Position numbers and translations under genes: made by a program. 64,000 nt of DNA from contig CAWFZA010000030.1 of NCBI GenBank assembly GCA_963820095.1, forward strand, positions 1 to 64,000, given 5' to 3'. Origin of the DNA: Roseiarcus sp963820095 (GTDB lineage: Bacteria; Pseudomonadota; Alphaproteobacteria; Rhizobiales; Beijerinckiaceae). Below the pieces are notes generated by a model, which worked only from the letters and a program-made list of their open reading frames with translations, did not search any database and was not told where the DNA came from. Below are positions 18,468-27,506 of this stretch, one piece after another (positions within the stretch are counted from its first letter, which is position 1; each line of letters begins with the position of its first letter).

Positions 18468-18528
18468 GCCGGGCTTCGGCCTGAGGGCGGGAATACAACC
18501 TGACGGCGCGAGGCCAAAAAATTTATCC

Positions 18529-18582
18529 AAATTAATAAAAGGAAATAAAAGCAAATTTGCTTTTATTTCCTTTTATTAATTT
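18529..18582. terminator. Perfect 54-bp AT-rich palindrome, probable bidirectional terminator
   Basis: Positions 18529-18555 and 18556-18582 are exact reverse complements with no unpaired centre (AGCAAA|TTTGCT). Both arms contain A/T-rich runs, so either transcript ends with U-rich sequence after a long stem. It lies between the convergent genes ald (+) and the MFS exporter (-), where a shared terminator is expected. A weaker outer pair (AGGCC at 18511, GGCCT at 18594) extends the symmetry. Confidence 0.65.
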
Positions 18583-18988
18583 TTGCAAATCAGGCCTTTT
18601 CAATAGGTTACGGCGGAAAAAATAAAAAAAATTGCAATTCTATCTTGGGTTGCATTTTGGGGTTTGCGTGAGGCTTCGCGCCCGCTCGCCAATGATGTTT
18701 TCGCTCCATTCTCTCCGCCACGCCGGACCCTGCCTGATCGGGCGCCCGAATTCGCCATCGCCGATGATGATAGCGTCGATTTCCGCTTTGCACAATAATA
18801 AGTTTGTGAATTCGTGAATCTCTGACACGCCGCCAGGGCGGGCGCGGGCCCGCGTCGTGGCCCGGCCCTGAATCTGGCAATGCGACCGTTACGAGCTAAG
18901 CGGCTGGAGAAGCACAAAGCGGAGACGGAGCGGTTAGGAATTCCCACGCCCCTCTTTCGGCGCCCCTCTGCGGAGCATTCCCAATAAC
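18583..18988. other. Intergenic stretch of uncertain content
   Basis: Overlapping open frames of 60-90 codons exist on the minus strand (for example 18640-18828), but none has a recognisable family, a good ribosome binding site or a neighbour that explains it. The part near 18600-18650 is AT-rich. Confidence 0.4.
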
Positions 18989-20215
18989 TCAACCGTCTCC
19001 AGCCCGAAGATTCTGTCGCATTTCTTCCGAAATCTCTTCCGATCGCCTGGAGCGCGCCGGAGCAGGCGATCCGTGTCGTTCGAGGACAGCTGACCACACA
19101 GCAGCGCCAAGAGCGGCGAGCGCCAGCGCCGCGGCAATCAGTGGCAAATCCCCGTAGGTCATGCCTCCTCTTAAGCCAGCTGCTCCGAAGAGAGGACCGG
19201 CGGCGATCCCGGCGTTGAGACCCGACTGCAGCAAGGTTGAGGCGAGACTGGGCGCTTCTCGCGCCGCGTCGACGACGCGCAACTGAATTGGCGCGGCGCC
19301 GAAATACAGGCTGAAACCCCATACGAACATGCCCACCAGAGCCGGCCCAGGCGTTCGGAAAGCGACCAGCAGCCCGAGGCTGACTACAACATTGGCCGCA
19401 CATACTGCGATGAGGGCCGCAAGCGCGTTCCGGTCGGCGAAGCGGCCTCCGACCTGCATTCCGATAACGCCCCCGATTCCGAAGGCGAGCAGATAGCCTG
19501 AGACCGCAGATGAAGCGACACCCGTCGTCTCGCGGAGCAGCGGCGCGATAAACGTGAACACGCTCTGCCAGGAAGCGAGGATGAGCCCCGCTAGAGTCAA
19601 GATCAGTAAGACTGACGCGCGCCGCACCGCGCGCAACTCGCGGGCTATCAAAGGATTATCGCCCTTGCCGCCATCCGGAAGAAAGGCCGCCATCGCCGAG
19701 AGCGCCGCAATCCCGAGCGCTGCGATCGCCCAGAAAGTGGCGCGCCAGCCGAAGGCTTGGCCCAACATGGTCCCTGCGGGCACCCCGAGTATGTTTGAGG
19801 CCGCGAATCCCGCCCAGACGAGCGCGACGGCGGTCGCGCGGCGGTCCTCGCGCACGATGCCGACCGCGACCACCGAGGCGATCGCGACGACGGCGCCGTG
19901 GCAGACGGAGGCGACAATTCTGCCGGCGAGCAGCACCCGATAATCCAGCGCCATGGCGCAACCGACTTGGGCGGCTGCGAATACGGCCATGAGCGCCACC
20001 AGCGCCGCCTTGCGTCGCATTCGGACGGTTAGCAGCGCAACGAAGGGTGACCCGAACGTCACACCAAGCGCATAGGCTGTTACAAGCAGCCCGGCCGTCG
20101 GAATATTGACGCTAAGGCTCTGCGCGATTTCCGGCAGGAGGCCTTGGATCATAAGCTCCGACGAGCCGATGACGAAGGTCGCGAGCGTCAGCGTGACGAG
20201 CGGCAGAAGCGGCAT
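18989..20215 (-). CDS. MFS drug/metabolite exporter
   Basis: 408 aa from ATG 20215, chosen over an upstream start because GGGGGAC lies just ahead and the first membrane helix begins at once (MPLLPLVTLTLATFVIGSSELMIQG). Twelve hydrophobic segments are evident. The conserved loop after TM2 is GSPFVALLTVRMRRKAAL and TM5 holds GVPAGTMLGQAFGWRATF, the antiporter motif C pattern typical of proton-driven exporters of the DHA1/AraJ group. Substrate unknown. It is divergent from, and 143 bp away from, a regulator with a LysR-type helix-turn-helix, which probably controls it. The cytoplasmic C-terminal tail is charged. Confidence 0.85.
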   Translation of the reverse strand: MPLLPLVTLTLATFVIGSSELMIQGLLPEIAQSLSVNIPTAGLLVTAYALGVTFGSPFVALLTVRMRRKAALVALMAVFAAAQVGCAMALDYRVLLAGRIVASVCHGAVVAIASVVAVGIVREDRRATAVALVWAGFAASNILGVPAGTMLGQAFGWRATFWAIAALGIAALSAMAAFLPDGGKGDNPLIARELRAVRRASVLLILTLAGLILASWQSVFTFIAPLLRETTGVASSAVSGYLLAFGIGGVIGMQVGGRFADRNALAALIAVCAANVVVSLGLLVAFRTPGPALVGMFVWGFSLYFGAAPIQLRVVDAAREAPSLASTLLQSGLNAGIAAGPLFGAAGLRGGMTYGDLPLIAAALALAALGAAVWSAVLERHGSPAPARSRRSEEISEEMRQNLRAGDG

Positions 20216-20358
20216 GGCTTGTCCCCCGCGTTTCTCAAGCTTTGTGCGTTTAATTACTTGCAATTCAGCGGATCTTGTGATCAGCATCCAAGCTGACAGT
20301 TTCGAAAGCAAAGAAGAAACGAGTTTTTTTGATTACCTATTAGCGAAGCTTATTGGTC

Positions 20359-21807
20359 ATGAGCGCTGCGCTGGACATTGACCTCTTGCGCTCCTTCGCC
20401 GCGATCGCGGAGGCGGGAAGCTTTACGCGCGCGGCGGAGCGTGTCGGGCGCACGCAGGCTGCGGTTTCACTGCAGATGCAGCGGCTCGAAGCGTTGGCCG
20501 GTTGTACGCTTTTCGTCCGCAGCCGCGGCGGCTCTCCCGTCTTGACTGGCAAGGGTCGTTATTTGCTTGACCGCGCCCGCGAGCTGGTGGCGCTCAATGA
20601 CGACATCATTCTGTCCCTGAAGGCGCCAACGGCGCCGAGCCAGGCTGAAAACCCCTCGCAGCGGCTTGCGGTTTCAATCGTCGTTCGCCGTTTTCTCAAT
20701 ATGAGCGGCGACGCGACACAGGATTATCTCGCGCAAGGGATCAGCGCGGCGACCCTGGGCGCGCTTTCACGAATGCGCTGGCTGGGCGTGATCTCGGACG
20801 ACGGCGGGACCGTCACGCGCGCCGCGCGCTATGCGCTTTCAGGCGGGGTCGCGCGCGAAGGCGGCCGGGTTCGCTTGAGGGCGCAACTCATCGATACGGA
20901 GAGTGGATCGCATCTCTGGGCGGAGACCTTCGACGCGTCGGTCGAGGACGTCTTTGTCGTCCAGGACCGGATCGCGGAGCGCGTCGCGGGTCTGCTCGAA
21001 CCCCAACTGATGCAGTCCGAAATCGTGCGCGCGCGCCGGAAAGCGCCGCCGGGAGCCGACGCCTACGATCTCTACCTTCAGGCTTTCGCACTGGTCAGCG
21101 CGCATACGGAGGCGAAAGGCCGTCAAGCCATACCGCTCCTCGAAAAGGCGTTGGCGCGTGATCCGGACTATGGCGCCGCCCATGCGCTTCTTGCCTGGGC
21201 GCACGAACTCTGCTTCGCGCGCGGCGGTTTCAACGAGGCGCATCGGAGCGAGGCCATCGTGCATGGCCAAGCGGCAATCGCAGATGAGAGCGACGATCCA
21301 ATCGCGCTCGCAATTGGCGGCTTCGTGCTGGCCTTTCTGGCGGTCGATCGGGACGTCGCTCTCGCCTCCATCGCGCGCGCGGCCGAGATCAATCCCGCCT
21401 CCGCCACCGTCGCCTACCTCGGCGCGCAGGCCAATGCGATCTCGTGCCGGCCCGATGCAGCGGGAGCTTATGCTGCGCGGGCGCTCAGTCTCAGTCCCTC
21501 GCACCCACTTGCCTTCGAAGCTCATCTCGGCCTCGCCGTCCGCGCCGAGATTGAAGAGCGCTGGGAGGACGCGGCGGCCTGCACCGCGCGAGCCATTCAG
21601 GTCAAGCCGGGCTTCGGCTCCGGCTATCTCCTGCACGCCATTGCGCTTGCTCTCGGCGGACGGACGAACGCAGCAGGCTCCGCAATCCGTCGCGGCCTCG
21701 AACTGGAGCCTGGCTTTCGCTCGCGCATGTTTGAAGAATTTCAAATTCCGCCCGAGCTACTCGTTATGACACTGGACGGCTGTCGCAGGCTCCGCCTACC
21801 AACATGA
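20359..21807 (+). CDS. LysR-type HTH fused to TolB-like and TPR regions
   Basis: 482 aa from ATG 20359 (a TTG at 20353 is also possible). Residues about 4-62 are a LysR DNA-binding domain (LDIDLLRSFAAIAEAGSFTR, then TQAAVSLQMQRLEALAG, LTGKGRYLLDRARELV). The usual LysR effector domain is absent. Residues about 105-240 instead match the TolB-like segment of CadC- and adenylate-cyclase-type regulators: FLNMSGDATQDYLAQGI, REGGRVRLRAQLIDTESGSH, LWAETFDASVEDVFVVQD. TPR-like helical repeats follow to the end (AIPLLEKALARDPDYGAAHA). It is divergent from the MFS exporter gene and probably regulates it. The swap of a LysR head for the usual OmpR or cyclase head is unusual. Confidence 0.75.
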   Translation: MSAALDIDLLRSFAAIAEAGSFTRAAERVGRTQAAVSLQMQRLEALAGCTLFVRSRGGSPVLTGKGRYLLDRARELVALNDDIILSLKAPTAPSQAENPSQRLAVSIVVRRFLNMSGDATQDYLAQGISAATLGALSRMRWLGVISDDGGTVTRAARYALSGGVAREGGRVRLRAQLIDTESGSHLWAETFDASVEDVFVVQDRIAERVAGLLEPQLMQSEIVRARRKAPPGADAYDLYLQAFALVSAHTEAKGRQAIPLLEKALARDPDYGAAHALLAWAHELCFARGGFNEAHRSEAIVHGQAAIADESDDPIALAIGGFVLAFLAVDRDVALASIARAAEINPASATVAYLGAQANAISCRPDAAGAYAARALSLSPSHPLAFEAHLGLAVRAEIEERWEDAAACTARAIQVKPGFGSGYLLHAIALALGGRTNAAGSAIRRGLELEPGFRSRMFEEFQIPPELLVMTLDGCRRLRLPT

Positions 21808-22129
21808 GCGCCTTTCCCCATGAAGCATGTTTCGGCGGTCGCGGCGCGCCGGAGCGGAGCGGCGGGTTCAGTCGATCGGGCCGCGTTGTCTCGATCTTTG
21901 CGAATGGTCTATCGTCCTCGAAACGACCTCCACCTGTCCACCTTGCGCTCGACATAGATCTTCGAGGCAGGGCGCAGCCTAAGCGCACACGTGAGGCGCG
22001 GCCTCGCACGGCGACATATCCGCCAAATAACCTGGAACCGGAGACGCCTGCATTTCCGCAGGTTTTCTTCACGGCTCCGAAACGCGGCTGGACTAGAACA
22101 GGCGCAGGCTGTCCTTAAGGGGTTATTCC
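21808..22129. other. Intergenic stretch
   Basis: No gene, terminator or repeat that I can support. It probably holds the promoter of the DUF2141 gene. Confidence 0.4.
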
Positions 22130-22564
22130 ATGCGCAACTTCGCCTTCACTGTGCTTTGTCTCGGATTGTCCGCCGGCGCGAGCGCGGCCAATGCCGACGC
22201 GGGGCGGCTTTCCGTGCCGGTTTCGGGGCTCAAGAACGACGACGGGGTCGTGCGCTGCGGGCTTTACGACGGCCCTGAGGCCTTCCCCAAAGCGGGGCAG
22301 GAAAGCCGAGGCGTCATCGCCAGGATCAAAGGCGGACAGGCGATCTGCGTTTTCAACGGCCTCAAGCCTGGGACCTATGCGGTCGCGGCGTTCCACGCCG
22401 AAAACAATGAGACGCAAATGCAGTACGGCATGTTCGGCAAGCCGAAGGAAGCCTATGGCTTCTCCCGCAACCCGCCCTCGCGCATGGGAGCGCCGGCCTT
22501 CGCCTCGGCCGCCTTCGACTATGCTGGCGGGACCTATTCGGCGCCGATCAGGCTCGCCTACTGA
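22130..22564 (+). CDS. Secreted DUF2141 protein
   Basis: 144 aa from ATG 22130. A signal peptide covers about residues 1-22 (MRNFAFTVLCLGLSAGASAA). The DUF2141 domain has GVVRCGLYDGPEAFPKAGQE, KPGTYAVAAFHAENNETQM and the typical FGKPKEAYGFSRN segment. The domain is an immunoglobulin-like beta sandwich of unknown function in periplasmic or secreted proteins. It is followed in the same direction by an outer-membrane beta-barrel gene after 143 bp, so an envelope role is plausible. Confidence 0.8.
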   Translation: MRNFAFTVLCLGLSAGASAANADAGRLSVPVSGLKNDDGVVRCGLYDGPEAFPKAGQESRGVIARIKGGQAICVFNGLKPGTYAVAAFHAENNETQMQYGMFGKPKEAYGFSRNPPSRMGAPAFASAAFDYAGGTYSAPIRLAY

Positions 22565-22707
22565 GGCGCGCCGGCCGCCGACCGGCTTCAGATAGGGCGT
22601 CGCCAGAGAATATCCGGACGGAGGCTGCCGCGCGTTTACAATTCCTTAGCCATGTTCGTAAACTCTTAAGCCTCCGCGCCGTAAGTTGGGCGCGAGAGGA
22701 AATTCCG

Positions 22708-23424
22708 ATGCGCCGCTCTTTCGTGATCGTTTTGTCGCTGCTCGCGCTCGAGGGAGCGGCGCGCGCGGCCGATTTGCCGCCGGCGCCGGAACTGCCGCCC
22801 CTTGGGGCCCAGCCGACCTGGACTGGATTTTACGCCGGGCTCAATGTCGGCGGCGGCTTCGGGTCGAGCCACAACGCCTTCAATATCGCCGGATTTGGGC
22901 TTCCCGCCTTCGACACCAAGCTTGCAGGCGTCGTCGGGGGCGGCGAGGCCGGCTACAACTGGCAGATGGGCCCATGGGTTCTCGGGCTCGAGGCGAGCTT
23001 CGACGGGAGCGGGCTCAGCGGCGGGCGCACCGCGCCCTGCCCTCCGCCTCTCTGCGCAGGGTTGGCGGCGAGCTACACGCAGAGGCTGTCCTGGTTCGGA
23101 ACGCTGCGGCCGAGGGTCGGCTACGCGTTCGGCAACTGGCTCTTTTACGCCACCGGCGGCGGCGCCGTTGGCGAGGTCGGCACGAACGCGACCGCGGCGG
23201 TCGGCCCCTTCGCCGCCACGGACGATCACAGCCATACGCGAGAGGGCTGGACGCTCGGCGGCGGCGTCGAAGTCGAGATTGCGCGCGGCTGGAGCGCCAA
23301 GATCGAATACCTTTATCTCGATCTCGGCAACCGCACGAGGACCTATCTCCTGGACCCGCCGATCTCGGACATCTCGCATTTCAGCGCCAATGTGATCACC
23401 GCCGGGGTGAACTACCACTTCTGA
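22708..23424 (+). CDS. Omp25/Omp31-family outer-membrane beta-barrel protein
   Basis: 238 aa from ATG 22708, with a signal peptide (MRRSFVIVLSLLALEGAARA). The mature part is a small eight-stranded barrel of the rhizobial OMP25/31 type: WTGFYAGLNVGGGFGSSHN, GVVGGGEAGYNWQMGPWVLG, LRPRVGYAFGNWLFYATGGG, and the final strand ending in GVNYHF with the terminal Phe needed by the BAM machinery. Such proteins are abundant structural OMPs. There is a possible disulfide in CPPPLCAGL. Confidence 0.85.
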   Translation: MRRSFVIVLSLLALEGAARAADLPPAPELPPLGAQPTWTGFYAGLNVGGGFGSSHNAFNIAGFGLPAFDTKLAGVVGGGEAGYNWQMGPWVLGLEASFDGSGLSGGRTAPCPPPLCAGLAASYTQRLSWFGTLRPRVGYAFGNWLFYATGGGAVGEVGTNATAAVGPFAATDDHSHTREGWTLGGGVEVEIARGWSAKIEYLYLDLGNRTRTYLLDPPISDISHFSANVITAGVNYHF

Positions 23425-23445
23425 CCCAAGCGGCCGGCTCTGCGG

Positions 23446-24627
23446 CTATCGCTTCAGCGCCTCCAAGACCTTGACCGAGGCGCGGCCGTTCACTTCGAGC
23501 CCGGCGCGCTGTTCGAAATCGGCGATCGCCGCCTTGCTCTTGGTCCCGATGTCGCCGTCCGGGGCGCCGCCTACGTCATAGCCGCGCCTCGCCAATAGCG
23601 CCTGCACTTCCTTTCGGCCTTCGAGCGGCAGGAGCGGATCGTCGGTCGGCCAGGGGGTGACGATGCCCTTGGCCCCGGCCAGGCGATCGGCAAGCACGCA
23701 GGCCGCGAGGGTGTAGGACTCGGCGGCGTTGTAGGAATAGACCGCGTCGAAATTGCGGGTGACGAGAAAGGCGGGCCCCTCGCGCCCCGCCGGCAGGAGC
23801 AGCCCCGCCTCGCCTTCGCCGAGCGAACGCCCGTCGATGCGGGTCAAGCCGTGCGACGCCCAGAACGCCATGGAGTGCTTGGCCTTGCGTCCGGAGGGGC
23901 CGGAATAGCCGTCGGGCAGCCTGACCTCGAAGCCCCACGGCAGGCCGGGCCGCCAGCCTGACTTGCGCAAATAATTGGCGGTCGAGGCGAGCGCGTCCGG
24001 GGCTGAATCGACGATGTCGCGCCGCCCGTCGCCCTCGAAGTCGACCGCAAGGCGCAGGAAGGTCGAGGGCATGAACTGCGTCTGCCCGAACGCCCCCGCC
24101 CATGATCCGTTGAGCTTGTCGGCCGGCACGTCGCCGCGGTCGATGATCTTGAGCGTCGCCATCAGTTCGGAGCGGAAATAGCTGGCGCGCCCGCCGAAGC
24201 AGGCGAGCGTGGTCAGCGACTGAACGAGCGGGCGCGCGCCCATCTTCTGGCCGAAACGCGACTCCACCCCCCAGATCGCCGCCAGCATGTAGCGGCTGAC
24301 GCCAAATTGCTGCTCCGCGCGGGCAAGCGCGCGCGCTTGGCTCCCCATCGCCGCTTTGCCGTCGGCCACCCGGTCGTCGCCGGTGAGGCCGTCGACATAG
24401 TCCCAGACCGGCGTCTTGAACTCCGGCTGCTGCCCCTGGAAATCGAGCACTTTCATGTCCGGCTCGAGTCCGTCGAAGGCGACGCTGAGGGTGCGAGTGG
24501 AAATCCCGTCGCGCGCGGCCTCGGCTTTGAGCGAACCGACGCAGGAGGCGAAGTCGGCGCGCGCCGAAGGTGCGAACGCGCTCAGCGCAACGACGGCGCC
24601 GAGGCCTAACAAAAGGGATCGTTTCAT
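23446..24627 (-). CDS. Lytic murein transglycosylase (MltB-like) with peptidoglycan-binding domain
   Basis: 393 aa from ATG 24627; an in-frame ATG at 24639 is an alternative. Signal peptide about residues 1-24 (MKRSLLLGLGAVVALSAFAP, cut after ARA). The SLT_2 catalytic domain has AAIWGVESRFGQKMG with the catalytic glutamate, GSWAGAFGQTQFMPSTFLR and SYNAAESYTLAACVLADRLA. It cleaves glycan strands to give anhydromuropeptides. A C-terminal PG_binding_1 domain (LLARRGYDVGGAPDGDIGTK to the end) holds it to peptidoglycan. Transcribed in the same direction as the upstream DUF4396 gene, 62 bp away. Confidence 0.9.
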   Translation of the reverse strand: MKRSLLLGLGAVVALSAFAPSARADFASCVGSLKAEAARDGISTRTLSVAFDGLEPDMKVLDFQGQQPEFKTPVWDYVDGLTGDDRVADGKAAMGSQARALARAEQQFGVSRYMLAAIWGVESRFGQKMGARPLVQSLTTLACFGGRASYFRSELMATLKIIDRGDVPADKLNGSWAGAFGQTQFMPSTFLRLAVDFEGDGRRDIVDSAPDALASTANYLRKSGWRPGLPWGFEVRLPDGYSGPSGRKAKHSMAFWASHGLTRIDGRSLGEGEAGLLLPAGREGPAFLVTRNFDAVYSYNAAESYTLAACVLADRLAGAKGIVTPWPTDDPLLPLEGRKEVQALLARRGYDVGGAPDGDIGTKSKAAIADFEQRAGLEVNGRASVKVLEALKR

Positions 24628-24689
24628 TAAGTCAATCATCCGCAATTCGCGCGATTCCGTCGAGCCGCCATCCAGAAGCAAGGGCAGCC

Positions 24690-25379
24690 CTACATTCTCT
24701 CCTTCACGCCAAACCGGATCAGGAGCCAATTGACCGGATAGGTGGTCGCGAAGCCGAGCACCATGGCGACCTGCATCATCAGCCAATAGGACCAGTCGGT
24801 CGGCTGCATGGCCGGCCAAGCATGCGCCCGATAGATCATCCAGGCGAACATGCCAATCTCGTAGGCGATCAGCGAAAACGTGTCCGCCTTGACGGCGGCT
24901 ACGACGCCGGCCCGGAAACTCAAGCCGCGCATCGGCGCAATGGCGAAATATTGGAAGGCGATCCCCGCCGCGTAGGCGAGAACGAAGCTCAAGGTCAGCC
25001 TGGCGGCGAGCGCCGAGCCAAGCAGCACCAGGCCAAGACCGAGCGCGATCCACTCGGCGGCAAAATCGCCGAGCGCGCAGCCCGCGCCACAGTGGGCCGC
25101 GCCTTTGAAGACCGCCTGCCACATCGGCGGCCCCGAGTCCCCGCGCGCATGGTCGTGCATCCGGGTCTCCGAAGGAGCGGCTCTGCCGAAGCTGAAATAG
25201 AACGGCAGGCCGAGCGGCCCCCAGTACAACATCGTCAGCGGCCAGACCGCGTCCATTACGCCCATCGGCTGCCGGCGCCCGAGGAGAAAGATGTCGGCGA
25301 GCACAATCAACGCTGCGGCGATCGAGAGCCAGATGTAGACAAAGGCGAAGGTTTCGAGATCGTTTGACAAGAAACTCAT
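24690..25379 (-). CDS. DUF4396 membrane protein
   Basis: 229 aa with six or so membrane helices (for example FVYIWLSIAAALIVLADIFL and WIALGLGLVLLGSALAARLT). The centre has the family signature AAHCGAGCALGDFAAEW and the end TTYPVNWLLIRFGVKERM. DUF4396 proteins are of unknown function; the conserved Cys/His cluster suggests metal contact. Start ATG 25379. It may form a transcription unit with the transglycosylase downstream. Confidence 0.75.
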   Translation of the reverse strand: MSFLSNDLETFAFVYIWLSIAAALIVLADIFLLGRRQPMGVMDAVWPLTMLYWGPLGLPFYFSFGRAAPSETRMHDHARGDSGPPMWQAVFKGAAHCGAGCALGDFAAEWIALGLGLVLLGSALAARLTLSFVLAYAAGIAFQYFAIAPMRGLSFRAGVVAAVKADTFSLIAYEIGMFAWMIYRAHAWPAMQPTDWSYWLMMQVAMVLGFATTYPVNWLLIRFGVKERM

Positions 25380-25570
25380 CCTTCAGATGGAACAGCCATC
25401 TGACGCCAAACGCTTGGTCGGGACAATGTGATCCGCGCCGCGCGGCGACACCATGAGATTCGGCCGCGGGGCATCAGGCCGTCGCCCGGCGCCCCGATCG
25501 GGTGCGGGCGCCGAGGTTGACAGCAGGGCGCACGCGCCGAATATGACGCGCTAGAGCCCTTTTTCACCGC

Positions 25571-26002
25571 ATGAGCATGGTCAGAATGGCAGGACGACGG
25601 CTGGCGCTTCTTGCGCTGGGTGCGGCGCTTTGCGCGGCCGGCCCCGCGCGCGCGGACTTGCGCATGTGCAACAACACCAACAGCCGGGTCAGCGTCGCCA
25701 TCGGCTATACCGACGGACAAAACTGGGTCACCGAAGGCTGGTGGAATCTTAAATCGCTCGACTGCGTCACACTTTTGCGCGGCGCTCTGGCGGCTGAGTA
25801 TTATTATCTCTATGCGATGGACGAGCGCGGCGGCGAGTGGAAAGGCAAGGTGTTCATGTGCACGTCAGATCGCGAGTTCAAGATCCAGGGCCGGCAGGAT
25901 TGCTTCGTGCGCGGCTTCAACCGAACCGGATTCTTCGAAGTCGACACTGGCAAGGACGCCAAGAGCTGGACCGTGCAACTGACCGATCAGGCAAACCCCT
26001 GA
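25571..26002 (+). CDS. Secreted DUF1036 protein
   Basis: 143 aa from ATG 25571 with a signal peptide (ALLALGAALCAAGPARA). The mature domain is DUF1036: LRMCNNTNSRVSVAIGYTDG, WVTEGWWNLKSLDCVTLL, then MCTSDREFKIQG and DCFVRGFNRTGFFEVDTG. Cysteines are conserved and probably pair in the periplasm. Function unknown; common in alphaproteobacteria. Located 78 bp before pyk in the same direction, a conserved neighbourhood I recall in Rhizobiales. Confidence 0.8.
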   Translation: MSMVRMAGRRLALLALGAALCAAGPARADLRMCNNTNSRVSVAIGYTDGQNWVTEGWWNLKSLDCVTLLRGALAAEYYYLYAMDERGGEWKGKVFMCTSDREFKIQGRQDCFVRGFNRTGFFEVDTGKDAKSWTVQLTDQANP

Positions 26003-26080
26003 GCCGCCCGAACATCGACCGACCGCGAGCCGAACGAAAACAAACTGGCCGTCAGAGCCGCCGATCATGGGAGAACGCGA

Positions 26081-27502
26081 GTGCAGTCCCGCCGCCGCCG
26101 CGTCAAAATCATCGCCACCCTCGGGCCCGCTTCGGCGGACCAAAAGACCATCGCGGCGCTGTTCGCCGCCGGCGCGGACGTTTTCCGCATCAACATGAGC
26201 CACGCCTCGCATGACGTGATGCGGGAGCGGGTCGCGATGATCCGCGAGGTGGAGGAAGAGACCGGCCGCCCGATCGGCATCCTCGTCGACCTCCAGGGGC
26301 CGAAGCTCAGGCTCGGCACGTTCGCCAACGGCGCCGCCGACCTGCGCCACGGCGAAGCCTTCCTTCTCGACGGCGACCCCACGCCGGGCGGGGAGTCGCG
26401 CGTCTATCTGCCGCATCCGGAAATCCTGAGCTCGCTCGCAAAGGGGCACCGCATACTGATCGACGACGGCAAAGTGATGCTGCGGGTCGCCGCGGCCGAG
26501 GGAGGCCGCGCGCTGACCGTCGTTGAAGTGGCGGGGCGCGTCTCCAACAAGAAGGGTGTGAGCCTGCCCGACACAACCATTCCGACCTCCGCCATGACCG
26601 AAAAGGATCGCGCTGACCTGGCCGCCGCGCTAGAGGAGGACATCGACTGGATCGCGCTTTCCTTCGTTCAGCGTCCGGAAGACATCGAGGAGGTCAAGGC
26701 GATCGTCAACGGCCGCGCGCTCGTGATGGCCAAGATCGAGAAACCGCAGGCGGTCCAACGAATTGACGAGATCATGGCGGTCGCGGACGCGTTGATGGTG
26801 GCGCGAGGGGATCTCGGCGTGGAAATGCCGCTCGAGCGCGTGCCCGGCATTCAGAAGACCCTCACTCGCCTCGCCCGGCGGATCGGCAAGCCGGTGGTGG
26901 TGGCGACGCAGATGCTGGAATTGATGATCTCCGCGCCGGTGCCGACACGCGCCGAGGTGTCGGACGTCGCAACCGCGGTGTTCGAGGGCGCGGACGCCGT
27001 CATGCTGTCAGCCGAGAGCGCCTCGGGCCAGTATCCGTGCGAAGCGGTCGCGACCATGAGCAGAATCGCGGAGGCGGTGGAAGCCGAGAAAATCTATCCT
27101 TCGATCATCGAGGCGCAGCGCGCCGCGCCGGAAGCGACAGGCGCGGACGCGATCGCGGAGGCGACGCGCGACGTCGCCGAAACGCTGGACCTCAAAGTGA
27201 TCTGCGCCTGGACCAGCTCAGGCTCGACCGGGCTTCGGATCGCTCGCCAGCGGCCGCGCTCGGCGATCCTGGCGCTCACGCCGCACGAGGGGGTGGCGCG
27301 GCGCCTCGCTGTCGTGTGGGGCCTGCACCCGATCGTCACCGATGACGCCCGCGACGAACGCGACATGGCCGATCGCGCCTGCCGTCACGCCTTTATCGAA
27401 GGCTTCGCCGGCGAAGGCGAGCGCATTATCGTGGTCGCAGGCGTGCCGTTCGGGACTCCTGGCGCCACCAACAACCTGCGCATCGCGACAGTGACAGCTT
27501 GA
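26081..27502 (+). CDS. pyk: Pyruvate kinase
   Basis: 473 aa from GTG 26081 with GGGAGAA ahead. Transfers phosphate from phosphoenolpyruvate to ADP. Landmarks are RVKIIATLGPASADQKTI, FRINMSHASHD, VDLQGPKLRLGTF, the lysine/glutamate active site in VMAKIEKPQAVQRIDEI, the Mg site MVARGDLGVEMPLERVP, VVVATQMLELMI and AVMLSAESASGQYP. The C-terminal regulatory domain follows. Ends 5 nt before the stop of a convergent gene. Confidence 0.95.
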   Translation: MQSRRRRVKIIATLGPASADQKTIAALFAAGADVFRINMSHASHDVMRERVAMIREVEEETGRPIGILVDLQGPKLRLGTFANGAADLRHGEAFLLDGDPTPGGESRVYLPHPEILSSLAKGHRILIDDGKVMLRVAAAEGGRALTVVEVAGRVSNKKGVSLPDTTIPTSAMTEKDRADLAAALEEDIDWIALSFVQRPEDIEEVKAIVNGRALVMAKIEKPQAVQRIDEIMAVADALMVARGDLGVEMPLERVPGIQKTLTRLARRIGKPVVVATQMLELMISAPVPTRAEVSDVATAVFEGADAVMLSAESASGQYPCEAVATMSRIAEAVEAEKIYPSIIEAQRAAPEATGADAIAEATRDVAETLDLKVICAWTSSGSTGLRIARQRPRSAILALTPHEGVARRLAVVWGLHPIVTDDARDERDMADRACRHAFIEGFAGEGERIIVVAGVPFGTPGATNNLRIATVTA

Positions 27503-27506
27503 GCGG

